A DNA stretch of 64,000 bases from Brachyhypopomus gauderio (lineage: Eukaryota; Chordata; Actinopteri; Gymnotiformes; Hypopomidae), in NCBI RefSeq assembly GCF_052324685.1, contig NW_027506977.1, positions 186,001 to 250,000 on the forward strand. The letters are read 5' to 3'. This document shows positions 47,602 through 59,037 of this stretch, one piece after another (the first letter of the stretch is position 1; each line of letters starts with the position of its first letter). The notes under the pieces were generated by a model. It saw only the letters and a program-made list of their open reading frames with translations. It was not told where the DNA came from and made no database searches. The position numbers and the translations under genes were made by a program.

Positions 47602-49893
47602 GGGGGTGTTCCAAGAAGCGGGTTAAGCGAGAAAATCCCTGACCTGAAAATAACTGACCGGAGACAGTTAGCAACTTAGTTAGTCAGCAACTTATGCTCT
47701 GAAGCTAACCTGGGGTGGATTTCCCGAAACGTTCGTAGCGCCAAGTACTTCGTAACCTCGTATGAAACGTACGAGGTTAAGAAGTACTTAGCGCTACGAA
47801 CGTTTCGGGAAACCCACCCCTGCTCGCTGGCAGGTTAACTTGGACCTGACCCAGAGTTACAAAAACGTCATCATGACGTGTCCTTTCCTCGAAGATCATG
47901 TGGATATTGAAACTCAGTTTATTCGCTGAGGTCTTCGTCGGGAACGCCTTATAAAACCCCGAATAGACAGGCCTACTATCGTTTTCGGATTATTTTTTTA
48001 ATGAACGTTATCGTTTTCAGCACAATCCATTACTTACATCAATAACTTTATTATTATAATAACATTTCAAATATTACACATCGCGGATCAGCCCTAAATT
48101 CTCTCCAGATTATTATATATCGGTCTTCGTTTTTTGCTAGTGGAAGTTTTATTTATAGTGTAGGAGATGCGGAATCTGTCAGCAAAGCTACTGTATGTCG
48201 GTCTGTCCGAAAACTATGTCCGGCATTAAAATGACTAGTGCCCGGTTTTGTGGTGTTTCCTGGGCTTAAGCCAGTTATGGACATCAAAGAGGAATTCCAC
48301 AGCATCATTGGTTTGTCTTTAATTCACACGGACAATAAAGAAATTAAGCAAAGGAGAGGCAATATATAGCGAACTTAATTCCATTTACATTTTAATGATT
48401 TCCTAGAGTGATTGGCTGTATTGATGGAACCTACATATGCTACCTATTCCAGCACCATTAGAACATGAAAATTCATCCATAGCATTAATGTACAGGTACT
48501 AACCTTTATAATCCTTAATGAATAGGCTACTTATCTTTATTGGTAACAAAAATAACGTAGCTATTGTAACTGACCGTTCTTCCCATCAAGATCATATGTG
48601 ATGCTTCCCACCTCGTCACAAATGTTGAAGCCAGATGGCCAGGATCCGTGTATGATTCCACACTGTACAACAAATCTGAACAGAGTAGGCCTGCGGTAGT
48701 TTTGCTAGTTGTTCACATGCAGTGTAATACTTAAATCATTGCAAACCCTAGTGTGATTATAGGACATGACTGCCTCCTTCATGGAGACAGAGGGTATCCC
48801 TGCCTATCCTATAGGCCTACCTTATGACTCCCTATTCAGATCCTGCACCTGGACCACAGTCCCGCTACAATCAGGCCCACAGCAAAACCAGGGCAAGAAT
48901 TTAAATGACCCTAGGAATCCTCGAGGCCAGGTTCCAGTGCCTGAAGGGGCTCAGAGTAACCCCTGATAGGGCGTGCCACATAATAATGGCATATGTGGTA
49001 TTACACAACATTGCAACCATCCAGGAAGAGCGACAGCCTACCATCTCTGACATGCCCACAGACGAGGAACCTTACATGCATGTGGGTGACAACAGAGATG
49101 GTGGAGTTGTCAGAGACTCCATCTGCAATCACTGCTTTCCACATTAAATCATGCACCACCACCCACCCCACCATCCACCCTGTAACCTTTTAATATACAT
49201 TACAGTCAAATTCACTGTTGTTTCATTATTTCATTTTTCCTGTAAATAAATATATTTTATAATATATTTTAAGAATAAGATATAGTTATGTACAGCCATA
49301 CCACTTTGTACAATATTCTTATACTTCATTTTTATCTGATGCCATGTGTGTTTCACACCACTCAGATTAGACCTGGAATTAGTAAGTGTTCAATAAAAAA
49401 ATATTTAAAAACTCAATACAGTATTATAAAGGTGGAGAAAATAATAATATAATCGCACCCTTCTGCTAAATATAAAAATATCATTTTCACTCACGCATTA
49501 ACTCTGTTGGCAATTTTTTTGACATGCTGACTGCCTTTCTCTAGCAGCTACCGCAGTATTACATTTACGTTTAATAATATCTAAATATTCTGCATACGCA
49601 GTCATTAATACTCCTAAGCTACAGTGGTGTGAAATACGATGTTCGGCTGATTTTCGCGTTTAAGTCCATGATAAATCCTATTTATCTGCGTTCCATTAAG
49701 AATGCCTTTCATAGTTACGCGTGAACGCGCTTATGTCTGGGTCAAGCTACTCAGAGTTGAGCGACCCTGATTACTTTAACTCCGATCCGCCGTTTTGGAA
49801 CCGAAAACTCTGAGTATGTCAGATCGGGGTAAGACAACTCCGAGTTCAGGGTTAAGTTTAGAATTTGTTAACCCCGCTTCTTGGAATACCCCC
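47602..49893 (+). mobile_element. PIF/Harbinger transposon, copy 1
   Basis: Ends GGGGGTGTTCCAAGAAGCGG and, inverted, GGGGGTATTCCAAGAAGCGG, with the 3-bp duplication CTG on both sides (47599-47601 and 49894-49896), as expected for Harbinger. It contains the C-terminal part of the DDE nuclease on the plus strand and a Myb-like remnant on the minus strand near 49530-49610, the normal opposite-strand two-gene layout. At 47710-47815 there is a perfect-looking internal palindrome (CCCGAAACGTTCGTAGCGC ... inverse). Confidence 0.9.
48766..49145 (+). pseudogene. Harbinger nuclease C-terminal remnant, copy 1
   Basis: Two overlapping frames: METEGIPAYPIGLPYDSLF, and then (from 48905) MTLGILEARFQCLKGLRV and HIIMAYVVLHNIATIQEERQ with a short acidic end. 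This is the tail of the DDE_4-type Harbinger nuclease. A frame shift separates the two parts, and the catalytic front is broken. Confidence 0.75.
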
Positions 49894-50082
49894 CTGGTCT
49901 TTAGGGGTGCCCAGCCCCCAGTGCTCAAACAGGCACAATAACAAAGTATTGCGCAGGTGCAGAGCAAGTTTTTTGCATAATATAATATTTTAAAAATGTG
50001 TTGAGCCAGGGGGTGCTGAGCAACCTCACGGTGGTGCTCTAGCACCACTAAAAAATACCCTAGCCTCGCCCCTGGTTGTGAG

Positions 50083-50583
50083 TAAACCAAATCAAACATT
50101 GTTTTAGATTTATCCCAAATGAAAAATCTATCCACATCAAATGTAGCTTTTGTTTATGAATATGTTGCCCTGCAACTTGATTAAGCAAGAAATTGTAGTT
50201 TGTACTGACCCCGGAAATTACCTTGAGAAAATTTATAAAATTGCATGTAACAAAATTAGAGTAATTTAATTAGTTTACTTAAAAGTAAAAACTATACTTG
50301 AATGTAATAGTAAATATAATTGTTCCTAAATTTAAAAAAATAACTTGAAACAAAGTTAATAAATGAGTATGTGGTCTTTATAATAAGTAATCCTTTTACT
50401 TTGACTGGAAGTATTTTTGAGTTTGAGTAAATAAATATTTTAGTTGATATTAAATTAAAATATAGGATTTCAACTCAATCATAAATATAATAATATTTAA
50501 GTTGGTCCAAAGTATCATTTTTTTCAGTGTACATACATTATATAATTTTATATATATATATATATACACATGCACAGTATATC
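50083..50583. other. AT-rich spacer
   Basis: No supported gene; a short TA run at about 50550-50567. Confidence 0.5.
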
Positions 50584-50880
50584 TGTGACGGGCGGGGGTG
50601 AGCAACAAAAAGGAAGCGATCACGCCAAGTCTCAGGGAAAAAGGATGGTTTAATAGAAAGTGTGCAAACCTAAAACCCGTGCTATATCTCCAAATTAAGG
50701 ATATAATGACCAGCGGTCAACTGGTACAAAGACAAGACATATATAGGCAAACAAACGACCCTCAGGTGAGACGGATCATGGGCTCCGCCCACCTGAGGGA
50801 CGCACATGACGTCACCAGACAACAACAACAACAGCCGCTGTGGACGGAGGCGGCCGGTAGGGGCCTGCTTCACCGTGACA
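50584..50880 (-). repeat. Solo LTR, minus orientation
   Basis: A 297-bp unit; plus-strand ends TGTGACGGGCGGGGG ... CACCGTGACA, hence TGTCACGG...CCGTCACA on the minus strand. Perfect 5-bp flanks ATATC (50579-50583 and 50881-50885). Another gypsy-type LTR family. Confidence 0.88.
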
Positions 50881-50885
50881 ATATC

Positions 50886-52454
50886 AAAGAAAACAATGTA
50901 CAATCACATTAGGATTATCTCTATGAATTATGAAGACATAAGCTTCATAAAAACATAAGAAACACGAGATAATCAGCTATATTTGCATTAGCACACACAC
51001 TGTATGTTAATTAATCTGTTTGCCACTGATTAGTAAATACACAGTAAGCAACATTGAATGAAAAACGAAAAGGCACAATAAGAACGTTTGGCTTCAGTTG
51101 AGATTCACCAAGTACACAATTAAAATCAACTTAATGGTGTCGTCTTTAATTATGGCTAATGTTTCCCATACAACATATACCATACCAGGTTTTCAGTCAA
51201 CTTTCACCTCAGCATTGGTGTGTGTGTATATATATATTCACACACACACAGTGACGCTGGAAACGAGGCATACACAGACACTTGCAGATTTCAAAGAAGT
51301 TAACTCTTTAGTGGCAGGGGAGTAATACCAAAGAGATCGAGGGCAGTCCGGGTCCGTACACTAGAAACAATCCAACCGAACAGAAGTGCCAGCGGGCAAA
51401 TCGGAGAATAGCTAAACCAGGTCAAACCAGAGAATCAGAATAATAACTCTTAGTATGCTTTCAGGAATGTTGGCAATATTTCACAAGGGTCGTATAGGGA
51501 GGTCTTATATAGGAAATAGTTAACGGGCGACAGGTGTCTGATAAACCGGGAAGGCCTGCTTCCTGTGTAGTATGGTGACCTGATGGCTCCTTTTCACTGC
51601 TTTACAGGCAGATTACCCAGCTTTATGGATCGATCACATGAGGTAGAACACACACAACCAGTAATCCTAGTCTTTCAGTAATCCCAGAGTCTTTCTATGA
51701 TTACAAACTCCAACAGGACTCAGACTGGAACCCTCACATGTTCACACACTCACTGTTCTGTACATTACCATCTCAGTATTATATGGCAAAACAACAATCC
51801 GATCATTTCACACAGACCAACAAAATTACTCACACATTATATATGCTTACACATCACTGCACTGCATAGGACTTTTTGTTATGAATTCTGTATTATACTG
51901 AACTGTTCCTTGATCAATCAGAGACATTGTTTTGACATTTCTTCTTATTTTTTATCATTTCTACACCTCCTGGCATCCTGACTTCTAAATTTTGTGGTGG
52001 GTTCTTAGTTCTTGATCTTGAACTTCTAGTTTGAGGTGGTTCACTGGGCATCACAACACTCCATCCATAATGAACCACATTGCAACAGTAAACTCCATAA
52101 ACCTCATGCTCCAGCTTCCATTAAAGAAAAACTCAAGATGCAGCTAGCCTGAACAAAAACACCTTAGCCAAGCCCAACCACTGACACAAAAAGACAAACC
52201 CAACCACTGACATTAAACACAGCCAAACCCAACCACTGACACACTAACACAAACCCAACCACTGACACAAAAACACAAACAAACCCAACCACTGACAGAA
52301 AAAGCCCTCAGCTAAGCCAAACCACTGACACAAAAAGCCCTCAACTCAACACTGACCAGGGGCATAAACTGCTCACTCAAGCCCAAGCGCTGCTTCACTC
52401 TGAGGAAAGAAAGCTGCGCGTGCCACCTCATGCTTCAACTTCCCTCATAGGCAT
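50886..52454. other. Spacer with repeat relics
   Basis: No gene supported. CAGTGACGCTGGAAACGAGG at 51249 resembles the end of the gypsy LTRs nearby and may begin a decayed LTR running to about 51640. At 52150-52350 an AACCCAACCACTGACAC motif recurs about seven times (minisatellite). GT and CA runs lie at 51218-51250. Confidence 0.45.
52150..52350. repeat. AACCCAACCACTGACAC minisatellite
   Basis: The core CCAACCACTGACA recurs at irregular 24-50 bp spacing with AAAAAGACAAAC / AACACAAAC linkers; about six to seven copies. Confidence 0.8.
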
Positions 52455-52745
52455 CAGGGGGGTATTCCAGAAAGCGGGGTTAACAAACTTTAAACTTAAC
52501 CCTGAACTCTGAGTTGTCTTACCCCGATCTGACATACTCAGAGTTTTCGGTTCCAAAACGGCGGATCGGAGTTAAAGTAATCAGGGTCGCTCAACTCTGA
52601 GTAGGTTGACCCAGACAGAAGCGCGTTCACGCGTAAATATAAAAGGCATTCTTAATGGAACGCAGATAAATAGGATTTATCATGGACTTAAACGCGAAAA
52701 TCAGCCGAGCATCGTATTTCACACCACTGTAGCTTAGGAGTATTA

Positions 52746-52859
52746 ATGACTGCGTATGCAGAATATTTAGATATTATTAAACGTAAATGTAATACTGCGG
52801 TAGCTGCTAGAGAAAGGCAGTCAGCATGTCAAAGAATTGCCAACAGAGTTAATGCGTGA
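52746..52859 (+). pseudogene. Myb-like remnant of Harbinger copy 2
   Basis: A 37-residue open stretch (MTAYAEYLDIIKRKCN, AARERQSACQRIANRVNA) resembling the start of the Myb/SANT-type accessory protein that Harbingers encode opposite to the nuclease. It stops after one helix pair. In copy 1 the same stretch is further frame-damaged. Confidence 0.55.
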
Positions 52860-53209
52860 GTGAAAATGATATTTTTATATTTAGCAGAAGGGTGCGATTA
52901 TATTATTATTTTCTCCACCTTTATAATACTGTATTGAGTTTTTAAATATTTTTTAATTGAACACTTACTGATTCCAGGTCTAATCTGAGTGGTGTGAAAC
53001 ACACATGGCATCAGATAAAAATGAAGTATAAGAATATAGTACAAAGTGGTATGGCTGTATATAACTATATCTTATTCTTAAAATATATTCTAAAATATAT
53101 TTATTTACAAGAAAAATGAAATAATGAAACATAACAGTGAATTTGACTGTAATGTATATTAAAAGGTTACAGGGTGGATGGTGGGGTGGGGTGGGTGGTG
53201 GTGCATGAT

Positions 53210-53591
53210 TTAATGTGGAAAGCAGTGATTGCAGATGGAGTCTCTGACAACTCCACCATCTCTGTTGTCACCCACATGCATGTAAGGTTCCTCATCTGTG
53301 GGCATGTCAAAGATGGTAGGCTGTCGCTCTTCCTGGATGGTTGCAATGTTGTGTAATACCACATATGCCATTATTATGTGGCACACCCTATCAGGGGTTA
53401 CTCTGAGCCCCTTCAGGCACTGGAACCTGGCCTCGAGGATTCCTAGGGTCATTTAAATTCTTGCCCTGGTTTTGCTGTGGGCCTGATTGTAGCGGGACTG
53501 TGGTCCAGGTGCAGGATCTGAATAGGGAGTCATAAGGTAGGCCTATAGGACAGGCAGGGATACCCTCTGTCTCCATGAAGGAGGCCGTCAT
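53210..53591 (-). pseudogene. Harbinger nuclease C-terminal remnant, copy 2
   Basis: Nearly the same residues as copy 1 (MTLGILEARFQCLKGLRV; one visible change, R-to-V-side ACHII versus VCHII; SDMPTD versus FDMPTD), with the same frame shift between the two parts. The frame shift therefore predates their separation: both derive from an already broken master. Confidence 0.75.
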
Positions 53592-53796
53592 AGTGTCCTA
53601 TATCACACTAGGGTTTGCAATGATTTAACTATTACACTGCATTACACTGATTTAACTATTACATTGCACTACCTCAGGCCTACTCTATTCAGATTTGTTG
53701 TACAGTGTGGAATCATACACGGATCCTGGCCATCTGGCTTCAACATTTGTGATGAGGTGGGAAGCATCACATATGATCTTGATGGGGAGAACGGTC

Positions 53797-54190
53797 AGTT
53801 CAATTCAATTCAACTTTATTATCATTATGCTGAAACAGGGTTGTACAGCACAATGAAACACATTTAGGCTAGGCCTCAGTGCAATTACATACTACAAAAT
53901 ATCATAGCAGCAATTACATACAACATAGTGCAGGACAACATAGTGCAAGACGGTCATGGTGCAAGCCAGGCAATAGACATTAAAATAAGCAAGGTAAAAA
54001 AATGTAAAAATATAAGTACAGTATGTACAGTGTGTGTGAGGTAGGTAAATGGGACAGGGATAAAGTGCATGGTGCATGGTGCCAAAGGGCTGGTGGACTG
54101 GTCTCTGGACTGGTGGCAAATCTGAGATATAGTCAGGGGGAGGTAAGTCTATATATGTCCAGTTTGAGGGAAAGTGGCTGGTGGCAATAG
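53797..54190 (-). mobile_element. Retroposon 3' tail inserted in Harbinger copy 2
   Basis: Absent from copy 1. The plus strand starts TTCAATTCAATTCAACTTTA, the reverse complement of a LINE-type 3' tail with short tandem units, and runs to about GTGGCAATAGC. No coding capacity; LINE clade uncertain. Confidence 0.6.
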
Positions 54191-55169
54191 CTACGTTAGT
54201 TTTGTTGCCATTAAAGATAAGTACATTATTCATTATATATTATAAAGGTTAGTACCTGTACATTAATGCTATGGATGGATTTTCTGTTTATGTAATCGCC
54301 TTCATGTTCTAATGGTGCTGGAATAGGTAGCATATGTAGGTTCCATCAATGCAGCCAACCACTTTAGGAAATCCTTAAAATGTAAATGGAATTAAGTTTG
54401 TTATATACTGCTTCTTCTTTGCTTAATTTCTTTATTGTCCGTGTGAATTAAAGACAAACCAACGATGCTGTGGAATTCCTCTTTGATGTCCATAACTGGC
54501 TTATGCCCAGGAAACACCACAAAACTGGGCACTAGTCATTTTAATGCCAGACATAGTTTTCGGACAGACCGACATACAGTAGCTTTGCTGACAGATCCCG
54601 CATCTTCTACACTATAAAAAAAACTTCCACTAGCAAAAAACGAAGAGCGATGTATAACAATCTGGAGAGAATTTAGGGCTGATCCGCGATGTGTAATATT
54701 TGAAATGTGACGCTTAATAATTTTATTGATGTAAGTATTGGATTGTGCTGAAAAACGATAACGTTCATTAAAAAATAATCCGAAAATGATAGTAGGCCTA
54801 TGTCTATTCGGGGTTTTATAAGGCGTTCCCGACGAAGAACTCAGCGAATAAACTGAGTTTCAATATCCACATGATCTTCGAGGAAAGGACACGTCATGAT
54901 GACGTGTTTGTAACTCTGGGTCAGGTCCAAGTTAACCTGCCAGCGAGCAGGTTAGCTTCAGAGCATAAGTTGCTATAGTAACTGACTCCGGTTCTCTCTA
55001 AGCTCGGTTTCTGGAACGGAAAACCTCGAGTTTCCGTGAACTCTGAGTTAACTTACCCGGGTTTTCTTGCTTAACCCGCTTCTTGGAACACCCCCCAGGT
55101 TATGTAGTAATGGATACACTGTATGCATATCACACTACAAGACGTGATAAATGTTAATGTGTGTTGTTT

Positions 55170-55171
55170 GG

Positions 55172-55204
<33 letters not shown>

Positions 55205-55224
55205 CGTGTGTATGTGTGTGTGTG
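55170..55224. repeat. (GT)n/(GC)n microsatellite
   Basis: GT repeats with a central GCGCGCGCG block; a potential Z-DNA-prone alternating purine-pyrimidine run. Confidence 0.93.
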
Positions 55225-55304
55225 CTTTTTTGTAAAAATGGTGCAATTAGGGACTTAATTGATGCCAAATGTTCATGTCAATCATATATGACCTCTCTCT
55301 TCAA

Positions 55305-55481
55305 CAGAGTTGTATAATCCAGGTTCAGAAAGTAAAAGTCCTCACCAGGATTTTGCTCAAGCTTGCTAGATTTCTAATTAGTGCAATCCAGGTAAAATGA
55401 GTAGAATCAACACAATCCAGGAAGCCTGAGCAAAATCCTGGTGAGGACTTTTACTTTCTGAACCTGGATTATACAACTCTG
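55305..55481. mobile_element. Palindromic hAT MITE, copy B
   Basis: 177 bp, 54-bp inverted repeats matching at every position, ends CAGAGTTGTATAATCCAGG, perfect 8-bp flanks CTCTTCAA (55297-55304 and 55482-55489). The centre is nearly the same as copy A at 4671-4846, but the outer 28 bp differ at 11 positions, each difference being mirrored in the opposite arm. Confidence 0.93.
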
Positions 55482-55628
55482 CTCTTCAATGGAAAAGTAG
55501 CTCATTAAGTCAGTGTTGTCACACTGATCTAAAGATTTAGATTTAGATTGTTTTTGTAAAATATATGCACTAATATATGTTCATTTATCTAAATTAGAGT
55601 GAGAGAAGAGTAAACAACTCTATAGACA

Positions 55629-55685
<57 letters not shown>
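55629..55685. repeat. Poly(C) followed by (CA)n
   Basis: A 17-19 base C run joined to about 20 CA units. Confidence 0.95.
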
Positions 55686-55687
<2 letters not shown>

Positions 55688-55689
55688 TC

Positions 55690-58135
55690 CATCGGTGCCT
55701 GGTGCATTATCTTTAATCAAAGAAAAAAAACATTCACAAGAATCATGGCGGCGCAGTGGTTAAAGCAGTGCGGAATGCATCGCATACAAACTTAATGTTT
55801 TCCTGAGCATTTTATACTGAATACTTTGAAAGCACTCACTGGTTGTTACAACACCCCAGCTGCACCGATATGAGCAAATCTAACAAGTTCAGGGTGAGCG
55901 TGAAGAGAACCGGAGCGCGCCCGCACCCAGAACCGGAGCGCGCAGAAGCGCATAAGCAGCATTACATGTAGGGATACGGGACTCTTATAACTTACTGCAC
56001 ACCACCACTGTCCTAGCCCACGGCCTCTTCTCTTCAGTCTGCTTTACAATATCGGTAATCAGTTGTTTCTGCCCAATAACTTGAGCCCACTGGCTATTGT
56101 GATCATGGCAGGTTCTGGACATCGCAGTGGTACCGAGGCACAACGCAAACGCCGCAGAAACACCACACCCTGTTCGCACCGGTCCACGCTTCATTTATCA
56201 TCATCACATCTCATCAAGAAAAACACAATGACAGGGTCCCGGGATCAGCAGTTTCAGGGCTTGCCTCTTCAGCTCCACCAGCCGGGCACTGCAGTTCTCG
56301 CACCATACCCCTCTGTCAGAACCGGGGGAGCTCCCACTACCCGAGGCTGGGGAACCGGTGCCGAATCCCGGGGATCCACCTAAGGACCCTGGCGAACACG
56401 TGCCAATCCCCGGTGAGATGGGGACAGGCGAGTCCGAGAAGGAGCCAGGAGACGAGGTTCCGGATACAGGTGAAGGTGTTCCAGACGACCCAGGCACGGA
56501 ACCGGCACCCTCGGGAGCCGGACGGCTGCCGGTCCGGGACTCCTCGTATGCTTTCCGGTACCAAGTTTCAGGGGAGAAAGAGGCTGACTTGGTAGGAGAA
56601 GAATCCGCTATCTGCTATGAAAAGAATAAAAGTGCTTGGTAAACACATTTAAGGATGATTTCAAACCATCTAACCACCTAGTGATGATCTCAAACCATCT
56701 AACCCCAGTGATGATCTCAAGCCATCTAACCCTAGTGATGATCTCAAGCCATCTAACCCCAGTGATCTGGAGAACAGAAGAAACACGGTCACTACTGCAC
56801 AAAATAAAGGCAGAAAGGCAAACTTACCCCGTATTTTCGGCTCCTGGTCCCAGACCTCTCTTTATTCCCTGTGAGAGAAGTCATGGTGAAGAACTGGACC
56901 AACGTAGTGGGTGAATGTATATCACACCCAGTCTGAACAGAGCTGAAGTCAGTTCACATACAACTTGTGTCTCTCTCCAAGTCCAGACTCAGTAACGACG
57001 TCCATGCAGTGGATCATCCATTAGGGTCCAACCTAACAGGAATATTACATGTAATGTTTCATAGATCCGAGCGTTTAGGACTCCTGAAATGACGATCACT
57101 GCGCTTTCATTCCCAGTGTTCGCCGAACCATCATCTCAGATACAGCACGTCTCCATACGCATTCATGTCGGGAGACACAGAGACAGGGTGTCTCGGGGTG
57201 TCTCAGGATGTGTCAGTGGGAGTTCCAGTGCGGTATTGTGGACCCAGTTGGACCAGTGCCTCTCCAACACGGTCTGGTCTCCTGTTACTCCAGTGAAACG
57301 TCGCTGGTCATTAAACCCAGATGCGCACATCTGTCTCTGGGCGGTTCTGACCGCCCCTCGGAGTTCTCAGCCAATAGCGTGTCAATATCCCAGTGAGTGA
57401 CGCGTGGGCGTGTCCTTAAAGCGACGAGTTTTATGTAGATAATTGCAGTAATCGACATTTAAAAAGCTATGAAAATACCAGCAAAACACGTAATCAGTAG
57501 ATATGTTAAAACAGCAATCGACGAATAAACCGCACGATATAAAATATATAAGAAATTGCCAGAAGCCCCAAACATTATTCAAACTGGCAGCTTGTAAAAT
57601 AATCACCTATTGTACTAACCTGAAACAACTCAGAGCATAACATAGATGGCGATGCTTGATCGCAGCTTTTCATCAACAAATGAAAAGATTGGCATGTATA
57701 AATGCGTAGCTGTAGCTTGTTAGTAGAAAGCAGCAGTTTGAAGTTTGTCTTAATTGATTTCTCTTGCACGCGTAGTCAGCGCCACCTACTGACATACAAC
57801 TAGAAATGTCAGAAAGCTATACTCGTTAATCTTACTTTATGTAAGATTTGATCTTTGATCATAATGTCCTTGACCTATTAGTAGTAAATAAAAAAAATGA
57901 AAAGGCTGGAAAATAGATGATAATATTTCATATTCAACACATCAGTGCAAGGAGTGTAAAATAGTCACATAACACAGTTAGCAAATTATACAAAAAGCCC
58001 ATGAGACAAATTCATTAGATTAAAATCACCAGTTATGAGGAGTCCTCCTCTCTACACTAAACAGAGGCACTGCACGGGGAGGGCAAATGTGAAGAAGGGC
58101 CTAACAGTGGACAGGCCATGTGTCTCCTTCTGCTG
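55690..58135. other. Region without a recognised gene
   Basis: A SINE-like start (GGCGGCGCAGTGGTTAAAGC) is at 55747. Two minus frames (56497-56204, with [20 protein letters not shown]; and 56194-55985) and the plus frames opposite them have a codon-like look but no domain I can name. Four ATGATCTCAARCCATCTAAC units lie at 56672-56766. A GC-richer block at 57090-57420 has a CCAAT box (57370) and a GACGCGTGGGCGTGTCC stretch, possibly a promoter, but no gene is attached. Confidence 0.35.
56655..56766. repeat. Short tandem repeat, 27-30 bp unit
   Basis: Four to five imperfect units of GATGATCTCAAGCCATCTAA with CCCTAGT/CCCCAGT linkers. Confidence 0.85.
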
Positions 58136-58140
58136 AACTC

Positions 58141-58151
58141 ACACACACACA

Positions 58152-58197
<46 letters not shown>

Positions 58198-58253
58198 TAC
58201 ACATACACATGCACACACATACACATGCACACACACGCACTCATGGACGGAGG

Positions 58254-58309
<56 letters not shown>

Positions 58310-58364
58310 TACACATGCACACACACGCACTCATGCACGGAGGCACGCACACACACACGCACAT

Positions 58365-58398
<34 letters not shown>
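58141..58398. repeat. (CA)n with a duplicated ~96-bp block
   Basis: Long CA tracts interrupted twice by CACGCACTCATGNACGGAGG blocks (58235-58260 and 58326-58350), showing duplication of the block together with its CA arms. Confidence 0.93.
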
Positions 58399-58399
<1 letters not shown>

Positions 58400-58401
58400 A
58401 T

Positions 58402-58626
58402 AGGCAGTCATGGTCTGGTGGTAGAGAACTGGTTTTGTGCCCGGAGGGTCGTGGGTTTGATTTCCAGACCTGAGGCCATGACTAAGGTGCCCTTGAGCAA
58501 GGCACCTAACCCCAACTGCTCCCCGGGCGCCGGGCTAGGGCTGCCCACCGCTCTGGCCATGTGTGCACCACAGCCCCCTAGTAATCACTAGTGTGTGTGT
58601 GTGTGCACCACAGCCCCCTAGTAATC

Positions 58627-58663
<37 letters not shown>

Positions 58664-58740
58664 CTAACTGCACAGATGGGTTAAAAGCAGAGAACAATTT
58701 TCAATTGAAAAATCACAATTGACAAATATGGCACATTTAC
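58402..58740 (+). mobile_element. tRNA-derived SINE
   Basis: The head GGCAGTCATGGTCTGGTGG contains an A-box-like TGGTCTGGTGG, and GTGGGTTTGATTTCC is a decayed B box. The body GCCCTTGAGCAAGGCACCTA ... CCGGGCTAGGGCTGCCCACC and the tail CCCCTAGTAATCACTAGTG, then (GT)n, then GATGGGTTAAAAGCAGAG are characteristic of a widespread teleost SINE. The tail unit GCACCACAGCCCCCTAGTAA is duplicated (58567 and 58607). Confidence 0.85.
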
Positions 58741-59037
58741 ATTTTACCAAGTCACACCACCCTCCATATACATACCAGTATATCAATGGGATACTGATGA
58801 TTAAAGGAGGAGGAATTATACACTGATGTAACATATTTTTCATGCTAACAAATAACGAGGAAATCTTCCTGTTTTGTACCATGAGGCATTTATTTACAGT
58901 TCAAAGGGAATAAATGACAAGTTCTTTGTTATTGTATATAGAGGTTTATTATATTTATTTTTAACATTGTGTATGAGGCGTTGAAAGTGCAGCATATGAA
59001 ACAGTACAGAAGAACTGTGAGGAGCATCTTTCCATCA

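Larger units (their letters stand above)
47581..50074. mobile_element. hAT MITE split by a Harbinger element
   Basis: Ends CAGGGGCGATTTTAGGATC and, inverted, CAGGGGCGAGGCTAGGGTA. Perfect 8-bp flanks GTTGTGAG lie at 47573-47580 and 50075-50082. Own sequence about 200 bp; the rest is the Harbinger at 47602-49893. Confidence 0.92.
52458..55095 (-). mobile_element. PIF/Harbinger transposon, copy 2 (inverted)
   Basis: Same family as 47602-49893 but in opposite orientation, with 3-bp flanks CAG (52455-52457 and 55096-55098), the complement of copy 1's CTG. Long stretches are nearly identical to copy 1. It differs by an insertion at about 53797-54190 (a retroposon tail). Confidence 0.9.

Noticed and set aside
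56063-56642. Overlapping Pro/Gly-rich ORFs on both strands as a host exon
   Set aside because: No domain, splice context or homologue I can name; left as an unassigned region.
58118-58591. Long His/Thr and Cys/Val ORFs on both strands
   Set aside because: Translations of a CA/GT microsatellite.
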